The translations under genes and the position numbers were made by a program. This document shows positions 20,500 to 31,553 of a stretch of 64,000 nt of DNA, piece after piece. This DNA is from Ignelater luminosus (taxonomy: Eukaryota; Arthropoda; Insecta; Coleoptera; Elateridae), in contig VTPC01091054.1 of NCBI GenBank assembly GCA_011009095.1, forward strand, positions 1 through 64,000, read 5' to 3'. The notes below the pieces were generated by a model. That model was not told where the DNA came from and did no database searches. It saw nothing but the letters and a program-made list of their open reading frames with translations. The stretch's first letter is position 1; each line of letters opens with the position of its first letter.

Positions 20500-22249
20500 G
20501 GTCTACAACATTTCTTAGCATGTACACAAAAGTTAACTCTACTTTTCTACAATAACATGTTTATGTTACTATTTTTCATGAGATTTATGTAGAAATTAGT
20601 AAATTATATTTACTTCCAATCAGCAATTGTAACGATCATTAGTTGTTCTTTCCCGTTACATAAGATTGGGTGGCCTACGCTTTCGGGTGTTTCCGCGTTT
20701 CCTTAGTTTGTCCTTAGAAATGAAGGGTTAGGCATGTTACTAGTGCAGGTTTGCACTGCTCTTGCTTTACATTAAAATTTCCTTTCACAATTTTTAATTT
20801 CTAGGGCAGGTGAAACGCCAGGTATGTTTATTTCAAATATTGAGCGTGGAACATATGAACCAGTTGATTTGACTTTTGGGGAACGCGGGGAACGGCTTGC
20901 GACCAGCGCTCAAGTTACGCGTTAAATTCTTGATTCGTTGAATTTTGTTTCGAGTTAGTGCAAAACCCTAAATTAGGGGTAAGTTTTCTATTTTTTTGTA
21001 TTCCCTGTTTCTATCATTTTTGATTGACATTCTTGGTCTCCAGTTTTTTTATTTCCCGGAAGCTATCATCCTGGAAGTTAGAAGTCTTCCTCATCAGTTA
21101 TGGAGGTTTAATTTGGTCAACTCTGGCTTTCGATTCTGCAGTCCAAACCGGAGATGCTCTATTCTGCATGCATCTTTGGGATAAATTAGTGCTTTATCTT
21201 ACCTTCAAAAATTGTAAATAATTTTCTTTGTCCTAAAAATTAATTTGCTTGAAACAGAAGTAAGGATTTATCTACTTAAATTTTTGTCTTAGAACCTTTT
21301 ATTTTTTAAAAACAAAAGGGGGGTTAAGAAGGCAATCTGATGCAGGCCTACCACTCGAAATATAATTTGTAATTGCAGGTTTTTAAATTTTTTTTCTGTT
21401 CAACAATTGTTAGTAAATCTATGTTTGAGTGCACTCTTAATGTAATTTGGTTAAATTTTTAAATAGTCAGTGTTTGAATCTAAATTGAATTTTCTGTGTC
21501 ACTGCTTTTCTTTAGGGTTCTCAGCTTCATTAGCTTCCGACAGTATGAAGACAGTCTGGGAAGAAATACTAATTTTTCAATTTTTTTTATCCGAGATAGT
21601 TTGGGTGTTCTAATTTCTTTGTAAATTAATTAACTTGTTAGTTTTTTTTATTTTTTTTGTAGTACTATTAAATTAAATTTAAAGAAATTTATACATATAA
21701 ATTAAATATATTAGAGATTTTACTAAACTTTTTGTCTGGTTTATTCAAGCTTTTGTTTTTGATTAGAATATAAATTGTCATTCATATTTTGCCTAAAAAT
21801 TTTAAATCCTTTTCAATATTTTAAAAAACTTTAATTTTACTTTGCATTTGTATGCATTGTCGATAAGCCACTCGAGTGGACAGGTTTGATAACAATATTT
21901 GCTAGAAATTTGGGTTCACTTCGAATTTATTCTTAACTGCATTAAAAAATTTTATTAAATTAAATATTTAATATTTACTTCTTAATAATTTCGAAGGGAT
22001 TTTGTTGTGGTGGTATAAGAAAAACTATATTTCAATAATAATTTTCTTTAGACTATTTCCTTGTTAGTATAATTTTGTGTGCTTAATAAAATTTTCTGAT
22101 CAAGTCAACTTATAGAAACTGTATATCGCTTAATAATTAGATATAAATTTTTATTAAGGTTGAAGTTTTAAAGGCTTTTCTTTTGAGCAAAAGCCGAGCA
22201 ATTCTTTTGGTGTTTTTTTTGTAAATGTCAAATAATTCATTGAAATATA
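20500..22249. other. No gene recognised
   Basis: Overlapping open frames at 20996-21221 (+) have no known motif. The rest is AT-rich with long T runs. Confidence 0.45.
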
Positions 22250-22539
22250 CAGTGGGTCCGAAAAGTATGGAATATTCTATATATCTCAGTAAATATGCTT
22301 TTATGGAAAAATGTTTCCTATAAAAGTTGTTCATGGTTTAGTTTTACATTACAGGGCAATACCAAATAACTATTCTTTAAAAAACAAAAGCGCAACGAAT
22401 AATGCTTTAATTTTTTTAATGGGAAGGTATCCCTTTATTGTACTAATTTGATAAAGAATGTTTTTTTCTTTTCAATGATGTAAAACTTTGATACACTTGC
22501 ATAAGTAAATTTTGATTAAAACGCAAAAAATTGTTTGAA
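22250..22539. repeat. Left long terminal inverted repeat
   Basis: 290 bp, complementary to 23911-24204 with scattered substitutions and small indels. It contains TTTTGATTAAAACGCAAAAA near its inner end. Confidence 0.88.
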
Positions 22540-22676
22540 TAACGCTTAAAAGTTTATTTATTCATCTGTTACCTTTCCAGACGCGGTCTTTTAAATTTTC
22601 AGTATCATCTAGTCACATTATGGACGGTGTGATACACTTTTGTTTGTTGCAACAATTGAATGCGTCGTAGAAATGT

Positions 22677-23850
22677 CAGTTAATAACCGAACTGAAGCGA
22701 AAAGTTATTTGTTTAATTAATTTAAGCATTTTGATTAACGTGAGGATAACAAAGTTACAAAAATACGACTTGCTGTGGATCATTTATCAGAAAAACATTG
22801 TATCGAGATTTTAATGATGCTGGGATATGGAAACAGAAAGAGAACACAGGAGAAAGTTTGAAATTTGTTTAATAACGTGTACCCCAAATACCATATTTTT
22901 CAGTCTACTGTAGTAAAATTTTGCATAAATTTCATGAGACGGGTTCTGTCAAAGATCGTCCAAAAACGGGCAGACCTAAAGCTCTAAATAATGAACAACG
23001 TGAGAATATAATGTTGGCTGTCGTGGAAAATCCACATGTTTCTGTTGCTCGTGAACATATTTTGAAGAAATTCACTGCACACGAAGTTCTAAGAAAGGAG
23101 AAGTGGCATCCGTATAAACCTTGTATAGGTAGTTCAAGAATTATTAGAAGATGATTTAGATCGAAGATTGCAATTTTGCGAAGAAATAACACATAGGCTT
23201 CAGGAAAATGCAAATTTTCATAAAAATATCCTCTTCACTGATGAGGCAACGTTTTGTTTGAATGGTACCATTAACAAACAAAACACGCGTTACTGGTCTT
23301 CGCTAAATCCTGGCTGGTATGTAGAAGAGCACACCCAATATCAGCAGAAAGTCAATGTCCGGGCAGGAATTATTGGAACCCAAATTTTGGGACCTTCTTT
23401 TATAGAACATAATTTAACAACGAATGCTTATCTAGATTTTTTAGGATTTGACTTAGTTCCTGCTTCAGCTGTTCTATTTCCTAATGAACTAGATCCAGAT
23501 GTACCCCATAACAGAATATGGTTGCAACAAGACGAAGCTCCCCCTCATTTCGGAATTAATGTCCGAAAGTTTCTTGATAATACTTTCCCTTATCGATGGA
23601 TAGGCAGAAGAGGTGCAGTAGAATGGCCAGCTCGCTCGCCGGATTTAAGTGCACTTTTTGTCTGTGGGGCCGTCTCAAAAATAAGATTTATTTCGATATG
23701 CCTAAAGATAGTGAAACTCTAAAAGACCGTGTTAGAACAGAGATTAGAGCTATCACACCAGAAACGATTCAAAATGCAGTAAACGAATTTGAAAGACGAT
23801 TTTGTCATTGCCAAGGTGTAAATGGTGCACACTTTGAACACCTTCTATGA
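22677..23850 (+). pseudogene. Mariner-type transposase of the long-TIR element, broken
   Basis: The HTH region is damaged: from ATG at 22677 several frames are needed. HKFHETGSVKDRPKTGRPKA then marks the linker after the first HTH. From 23168 a long frame has NILFTDEATFCLNGTINKQN (first aspartate), GIIGTQILGPSFIEH and RIWLQQDEAPPHFGINVRKF (second aspartate), then GRRGAVEWPARSPDLSALF. The third catalytic aspartate should follow as in SPDLTPLDFFLWG, but small deletions remove it. The frame shifts to CLWGRLKNKIYFDMPKD and ends at HFEHLL with TGA at 23848-23850. With the missing residue restored the spacing would be close to DD41D, so it is related to the intact element at 15961-17265. Confidence 0.85.
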
Positions 23851-23910
23851 ACTGTAGAGTGTAGTTATACAAAATTTTCAATTGGTAACAGATGAATACT
23901 GAAATAAACG

Positions 23911-24204
23911 TTCAAACAATTTTTTTGCGTTTTAATCAAAATTTACTTATGCAAGTGTATCAAAGTTTTACATCATTGAAAAGAGAAAAACATTCTCTAT
24001 CAAATAAGTACAATAGAAGGATACCTTCCCATTAAAAGAAAATGAAGCATTATTCGTTGCGCTTTTGTTTTTTTAAAAAATAGTTATTTGGTATTGCCCT
24101 GTAATGTAAAACTATACAGTAAATAACTTTTATAGGAAGTATTTTTCCATAAAATGCATATTTACTGATATATATAAGATATTCCAAACTTTTCGGACAC
24201 ACTG
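23911..24204. repeat. Right long terminal inverted repeat
   Basis: 294 bp, complementary to 22250-22539. It starts 60 bp after the transposase stop. Confidence 0.88.
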
Positions 24205-24559
24205 TATATGTTAAACTTTGTTGTGTTTTATTGTGGTATAACCATCATTCAATCCACGCTCCAGGCCACCCTTTGAGCTTACCCGGCCTAGGACCAAAGG
24301 ATTCTAATGCTCTTTTTTTAAAGTTTTATTTGTAACGCAAGGCCATGTTACACCATGCTTGAGGTACAAAAAACATTTTTCAATAACAGCGAAAATAAAC
24401 AACTAGCACTCACGTGGCTCCGCATACAACTTCAATTACACTTATATTTTAAACATACGGTAGTGCCACCGCGTTCTAGTTCGTTAAACTAAATATATTG
24501 TAGGTAACTACGCGGGTCTTTTTAAAAGGACGGTAGGTCTATCTGGGTTTTGATATAGC
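24205..24559. other. No gene recognised
   Basis: It holds a TACGCGGGTC word at 24509-24518 next to a near-palindrome of GTC/GAC with an A/T core (24516-24531). Otherwise featureless. Confidence 0.45.
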
Positions 24560-25105
24560 CACAGATATGATCATGAGTCGGAATAGATCATTCAGCGAAC
24601 TACCTCCGGTAGGCAACCATCAACCTTCTTAACAGACTTAAAGATACGATCATGGGTCGGGGTGGATCATCCAACGAACCACTTTCAATGGGCCCCCATT
24701 AATCTTTTTAAGAAAGCTAAAGATACAATCATAAATCTAGATGTACTATCTAAAAGACACTTCAATAGATATGATGGGTCGGAATAAGCCATTCAACGTT
24801 TCATCTCCGGTGTCCACCATTAACCTTCTCCATAGATCTGAAGATATGGTCATAGGTCAGAATGTGTCATTCAATAGATCATTTTCAGTGTACCAAGGCT
24901 GGTTCTCGCCTTCCATTAACCTTCTATAGATCTAATAATATGATTCTGCATCAAGATGTGCATTCTAATAGATAGCTACAACTTCGCTTTCTATCAACCC
25001 GTTTAACAGTGGTAAAGTTACAATGATGGGCTAGAATATGCCATTCAATGGGCTACATCCTATCGCGCAAAATCGAGTTTCACCTTTCATTTACCTTCTT
25101 ATTCA
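24560..25105. repeat. Degenerate tandem repeat, about six units of 80-120 bp
   Basis: Each unit runs roughly: AAGATATGATCAT, GGGTCGGAAT, CATTCAACG, then CATTAACCTTCT, AGATCTA. Examples of AAGATA-like starts are near 24570, 24640, 24719, 24840 and 25011. CCATTAACCTTCT-like endings are near 24623, 24697, 24812 and 24913. Units differ by many substitutions and indels, so this is an old array. There is no open frame through it. Confidence 0.7.
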
Positions 25106-28100
25106 GGCAAAAAAAATGCCAAAATTGGATTTTGCCACGGGCGCAAAAAATCCTAGTTACTCCTACGTGTGAAACAAACATTGGAACTGATAATCTTCGT
25201 TTGTTTGAAATCGATTAATAAAATCCTCGTAATCCTTGAATCCCACAGTAGTTATAAGATATACCTTGATTAAACGATATTCAAATGCATTTAATTTGAA
25301 AACCAAAATACCTAATTTATTAGATATTTGAGACAGGGTAGACATTCCAAATATTTAGAAATGTACAACATATTGCATCTTAAAGACCTCAAAAGTTGAC
25401 GCCATGAATGATAAGTCCAAAGGAGTCAATATATTTAATATTCACGTTAAAGCGTATACGCCGTTTCTATGTCAACCAAATGGGGTTTTAAAAGAATCTA
25501 GTAGACATTGAAAACCATATATACCTATTTCCTGAAGTTTTAAGATAATATATTAAAATACAGAAGAATGTTTTATTTAAATGGCAAAGATATATCTTAG
25601 TATTTGAAACAAAGTAGGCCATGAAAATTAAAAGGTACCCTTATTTTGCAGCTGAAATTTTTTTTGAAGCAAAGTTTCAAGCTGGAAGTTTTTACCTCAT
25701 TCCATATTCAAGTTGTAATGGAAACCCTGTTCCAACATGCACTCTATCTGGAAGAAACAAATTCTTACCAACAGATGAAGGCTTTATTTTTGACCAAATG
25801 TAGTTTATTAGAAATCGCTTGTTGCTTTTGAGCTCACGCTTTTCTAATGCAGCTTTATTAACACCTCTTGCTTAGTGTCATTTGTCGCCATTGTTCTTAT
25901 ATTTGTGGTCTAATTTCAGCTAATTACCTAGAATACTCCAGAATGGGACTGTTTGAGCACAAATCTGGGCCCAGAAATGAATACTAAAATCCCATATGTT
26001 CAATGTATTTTATATGTAGGTTTTGGCCCAAAAACCGACTTCTATCGTAATATACCGTATTTTCGGGAACTTTGACTCTTGATAATTACGATTAAAAATA
26101 AGTATCGCTTGTTTTGTCTTAAAAAAGCGTTAAAAAGGTTTAAGTAAAATCTAGCACATAAGAATCAAATTCCCCAAAAATTGTGTGATACAATAGCAAT
26201 ATAATTTTCTAAAATGTAAGCTTTTTAAAAGAAAACGTTTCCACTCTTTTTATAGATTTTTAATGACATTTTAAATTCAGTTTTTTAAAGCAGCTTCCAT
26301 GAAACAATACCGAAACACGAACAGAAATCAAGAATACACGTAGAAAATAATAATAAACGTTGAATCGTATTTGATTGTCTATCGATTACAAAACGTGCAC
26401 CGCCATTACACGGAGATATCAGTAGCAAAAGTCTACATACAGCATACAAATAATTTCTCCAGGGAGTTGTGGTATGGATCCTATTTTATCATTTAACGAG
26501 AGTATTGCGTTTTAGTACAATAATTTCTATTCCGTTTCTGAATAATTTATAACATCTGTTCTAATACCATAACCGACAACGTAATTAGAAATAATTCGAC
26601 GCTTTCCAGGGCATAAACTTGTCTAAAAAGCGGAAAATTTAAAAGCAAAAGAAGCATAAAAGAAGAAGAAAACGAAAAACATTTTATGATTATGCAAAAC
26701 AACAATCTTATACACGCTTCACTATGTTACGAACGTTATGTTGTTCTTGCAAAATTATGGTTACAAAAAGAGGCAAACTTGAAATTTCTGCAGGTTACAG
26801 GAGATTGCATTGTCACACAACGGTTTTTATATTCCACGCTAAAACTAGGACTCACTAGGGAGGCGTTATTTGTTACAAAAGGATTAGTTTTAGGAATTTA
26901 TTCACCCTCTGGGCGTTTCGTCGAGGAGATTACGTTACCAGCATTCAAACTTCTCCGTTTATTGTTTACGAGGCAAATATTACGACAGGAACTTTTGTGT
27001 TTTAGTGCAGTGTAATGCCTTTAGGGGTGATGTGAATAGTTTCTGTTACTGGTTTAATTCTGGTTATAAATAATACAAGTTCGTTAGACTAGCAGGAGAA
27101 TTTGCATTTCATTTTACTTGCTGTTATTATAGAAACACCTTCAGCTATAAAATGAAAGCTATAAATAAAAGCCTGTGCTAATGAAGTAATTAGATTTTTT
27201 TGATATCCTCCTTTCTCTTTCTTTTACTGTAGTATATTAGAAAAGTTCTCAAAACGTAATTCTGTGATGCTAACTTTGTTTAAATCTTGTTTATTTGTAT
27301 TCGAATTCTAATTTAAAACTTTTTCTCTTGTAGATTTATTTATTTGAAAAGAATATTAAAGCCACCGCACCGATGTGTTTGTATCCTACGGCAAAAGTTT
27401 TTTTTAGTTATGTAGGTACTATACATAAATTAATCCTGAACGAAATTTAGAACAAACAGTTACTACATGTGTTGCTTTTGCATTTTTAAATTCGTTTCGT
27501 GGAAGAAAATGAGAATTTTCAAATTTTCAGGAGCTCCTTTCTTTCCTAGTAATGTAAATTAGAAATTGTATCTCTTATGGAAATTATATTTGAATATTGG
27601 GTCAAAGAATTTGACAGACATTATTTACTTGAAGCTGACTTATTTGAAACGAATAATTTTCTTACGTTGCCACAAAATATCTTATAGTAAAGGCGCAAGT
27701 GTTTATCAGAAGAAGTTTGTTTACCTTTTGTATCCGGTTTGTTTGAAGAAGACAATGTTAACATTAAATCGTCAATTAACTTTAAATTTGAGTTATGTAC
27801 AGTTATATATCATCCTTTGCAAAAACAGGAAAACTAATCTCTAAATCAGTCACTATATTTTCAACATATGAACGAATAACTTATCTTATTAATCCAAAAT
27901 GTGGAAATCATGTAAGATTACAGTCTTGTTTGATGTGAGGATTGATTTGTTTGCAGTTTTGAATGTTTTTACTACGTCGGGAGTCACCAGAAAACCTAAA
28001 ACAAATGAAACATTAAATGCAATTGATTAGCACATTCAAAACAAGTTGATTGATTCAGGATAAATTATCATCTAAATATTTACAACGCACTTTATGTACT

Positions 28101-30789
28101 GTTGTTGGTACTCCTACACGAATTCATTGGCTTCTGAAAATTCTGTTAAAAAAAATAAATAAAATTGTTTTCATTTTTTTTAAATTTACGTCAGGATCGT
28201 TAAAGTCAATATTATCTTCAAGATAGTTTTCTTCCAACCTTTGATCAGTCAACGTCAGACCGGTCAGGCTGCAAAATATTGATGCCATATTCTTTAGTGT
28301 TAATCGTAAATTCACCAGCAACCTTTAGTAATTACTACGTTTCACACCGAATTTATCCGAGTAAAAACAGGAAGCTTTATCTTTGGAATCTTTGAAATTA
28401 AAAATAAAATTGAATTGAATTGAAAACACCAAATACAAGGCTATTCTGTAATCAAATTTAACCAATAGCTGTAAATTAGAAAACAAACGAGAATATTGAA
28501 CATTGTAATTCTGAATATAAACCTAACACTGCTAGTATTAAATTACAATCAAAGTTAATTTGTATTATGTTTCCAAAAATGTTGCAAACTGTAAATACAA
28601 TTTACTCTTAGCTCTGATAACCGTGTAACTGTAAAATGACCTAATAGTATGTTTACTCTTTAATTACCCTCTGTAAAGTAAAATAGAAAGTTAGAATGAA
28701 ACCCCTTGAAAAAGTTTACTGCTTTAGTAGTAAGCTGATTCCCCATAAAATCATTTTCTTATTTTACTTAATAGTTAGAATGGAAAGTATAACTTTCCTT
28801 AAAAAGCTAAAAATACCATCTTTGGATACTTTGTGATCTTACAAAGTAAAGGAGCCCATGTAGGCACAATCAAGTGTAGAATATGCACGTGAATAATATA
28901 AATTTAAGAGTAAAGCATGATTTGCACTAGAAACCTTTTCAAATGTACCAAATTCCAACAATACCTAGAAGACATTTGCCCTGAATGACTAGATAATTGG
29001 AAAAAACTCTCTCATCTAAATTAAATTCATCTGATAGATGCAGCTGTTCTACTTGTTCTGAAAAATTCTATTCTTCATTTTAATCTTGTAGTTACTTCCC
29101 TAGCATCTGCAAAGAAACAACAGTCGTTATGATAAATACCAAACTCGCAAAAGACTTCGACTTCGAACCTTCTACTAGGTCACCAATTTACACAGAGTTT
29201 CCATCTAGAGACTTTCACAACAGACCCTTGTTACAGACATTAGGGTAGATAGACAGAGAAGATACCTTTCACAAGGTCTGGTACAAGAGGCTTCTTTAGA
29301 CTTCTTTTCCAAGGTTCTATTATCTTGCTGCTCTTGTTCATCTTTTACTACCACGATATGCTTCTTCCTCAGAATCCAATCTTACCAAGTTTACCAAAAC
29401 TACTTATATAGATGTTCTACAACTTCATCCTAGTGTTTGAATTAACACAGCTGCAAACTAGGTTTCTAATGCACTGCAATTCAACCAGAACAAAGGTAGA
29501 ATTCAACAAACGTCCACCTGAACTTTAAGGCTCATCCTTCAAACTTTCATCATCAGCTACTGCAGCATCGTCTTCATCCCTATACGAAAGTAGAGATACG
29601 GGTATGACGTTAAAACGTTAAATATAAACGTTAAAAACCCGCCGAAGGCGGTCGACTCTTTCGTGACTAATCTTCTGCTCAGTTATCAAAGGAAGGTTTT
29701 GAAGGTAGAATGAGGAGAATCACAAGCACAAGATACGCGTAGCAGATCAAATGGTGAATATAATCGGTCATGATATTGACTTCTAGTAAGTTTGTTTGGC
29801 CGTGGTGACTTTAGCTTCAAGGTGTAGGTAGCATCTAGTTTAGTTATGAAGAAGTACGGTGTCTGTTGGCTTAACGAGGCGTTATCGCTGTGATGATCCT
29901 TGAGCGCACTTGTGGTGATGGTGGATGAATGAAAAGCACACCAGCCAAAGTTTTCGTCTATTCGCACACCACAGGACACTGGTCAGCATACAGTACATGG
30001 GCAGAAGTAAGTGGAAAAGTCTTGTAAGATATAGAAGAATCGTAGAGAATAACGGGAAAGTAAATAACGGATGGCGTACGATGTAAAACCCAAGTCAAAC
30101 CAGGAAAAATCCGGGGCGTCGTTTTAAAAGCTTGAAATGCCGTCTCAGTCGGTAAGTGATGAATGAAGTGCCGAAGAACATTCAACTAAAGCAAAGTAAC
30201 AGCGACGGAGCTTTGTCTGCAAAATACTTAGTCGGAATGAACAAAACTTTTAAGAACGAAAAATGCCGGCACGTACTGTGAGATTTGGTGACTTGCATCA
30301 TGCTTGACTTCTCGACGATCTATATCAGAACTAACTTGGAAAGCGTAGCCAGTTAGTGGTGGCTGTAGATAGATCCTCGTCGTCCGTCGGCAATTCTACA
30401 GATGCTCAAACGGTCTAAAAGGAGCTTTTGGAGAGCAGAAAGATCAAAATCTAGAAAAGGTTACAAGTCGTTTCAATGGTAGGTATAGACATAGTTGAGG
30501 AATCCAACTAATACGTTTTTACTCCTCCTCACACTACCGGACTCTAATAAACAAACTGAACTGCTGTCTGATTCTGGCCCAGTAAACCACTCTATGTTTT
30601 GTTGCACTGCAGTTAAACTTAGCTCCAAAAAGCAGAGCCTCTCGAATAGCAAAGTCTATTTTGTATTGTGAGTCAGTCGTTTCCGACTGTCCCTCACGGC
30701 AGTCGACCTGGGCATCACATTTTTGATTTCAAAAACCTATCTTGGACACAAGAAGACACCGTCTAGCAACGTAATTTTTTTTATCCATT
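25106..30789. other. Long intergenic stretch, no gene supported
   Basis: The longest open frame is 26686-27015 (+, 109 codons). It shows no signal peptide, motif or family likeness and lies in AT-rich DNA. Small frames at 25163-25345 (-), 27566-27844 (+), 29686-29979 (-) and 29958-30185 (-) are equally unremarkable. From 29560 to 30790 the GC content rises and the sequence looks like a decayed retroelement leader, but no protein motif could be read. A hairpin CCGCC-GAA-GGCGG sits at 29640-29652. Confidence 0.45.
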
Positions 30790-30795
30790 TTAAGT

Positions 30796-31050
30796 GGTAG
30801 CTTCCACGGATGCTACAAGTGCAATCTCATTCATATTTACAAAACCTTCATCCGTATCATCATGGATTATCGCTTTATCTGCCTCAGAACTGCCGCACCC
30901 AGATTCGAAGACTTGCTACACAAAAGAAAGACTCGAGTATTGCAAGTTACTTCGATTGAATCGCTTCTACCCTTCGAAGAAGGTTTGCAAACTAGCGGGA
31001 ATACCTCCGACGACAGACGCTAGACTCAACTATTTGCATGGCAGCTCCGT
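30796..31050 (+). repeat. Dispersed repeat, copy A (partner at 53250-53530)
   Basis: It aligns by eye at about 70 percent with 53250-53530. CGGATGCTACAAGTGCA against CGGATGCCACAAGCGCA opens the match, and GAAGGTTTGCAAACTAGC against GGAAGGTTTGCAAGTTAGCC falls in the second half. In one frame both encode DATSA, then FYPSKKVCKLA or FNPFRKVCKLA, so part may once have been coding. The parent element is not identified. Confidence 0.6.
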
Positions 31051-31553
31051 AAAAAAGCAGTTGAGCAGAATCGAATGGCCACCTAGAACTCTCAGGACAT
31101 CTGCCCAAGAGAAACTTTAAACTGTCTAATGGTCTCCAAAACATCCTAGAAAATACTTTCGTGGTCACTAAATAAATCACACTAACAACCCATCGTACAC
31201 GTCACCCAGTGTTCGAGATATCCCAACATCAAACTTCTGCAACCTCCTGCTCTTCTCGTAAAATGAATTCCCATAACTTTCTATTTGTCTAAATTTTGTT
31301 TTTGTTTTAGATATCTCCAACACACCAAAGATTGTCAATCTAAGCCGCAGAGTATGCTGGAGCTCCCGCAGAGATGTTTCTGATGGGTTCCTTTCGAACC
31401 GACCAGGACAGACGGTTCGTACAGCGTCTAGTTGCAAGTTTTACTCTTAACAACCCCACACTATCTCTTCTACACAATTCTAGACCGGAAACTTTTGACC
31501 CTTATTATCTTACTTCTTTTGAATAGATGGTAAAGGAACTGTTCCAATAAAAC
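31051..31553. other. No gene recognised
   Basis: Short overlapping frames on both strands, none with a known motif. Confidence 0.4.

Larger units (their letters stand above)
22250..24204 (+). mobile_element. Mariner-type element with ~290-bp terminal inverted repeats, 1955 bp
   Basis: The ends read CAGTGGGTCCGAAAAGT at 22250 and, on the complement from 24204, CAGTGTGTCCGAAAAGT. TA lies on each side (22248-22249 and 24205-24206). The inverted repeats extend to 22539 on the left and 23911 on the right, and I estimate about 90 percent identity. They include the shared stretch TTTTACATTACAGGGCAATA. The transposase gene between them is broken, so this copy cannot move by itself. Confidence 0.9.

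Noticed and set aside
26686..27015. 109-codon open frame
   Set aside because: No signal peptide, domain, splice signal or repeat partner seen. Length is within chance for a 64-kb AT-rich window, so it is not listed as a gene.
29640..29652. Hairpin that could be read as a bacterial terminator
   Set aside because: The context is clearly animal genomic DNA, and no T-run or gene precedes it.
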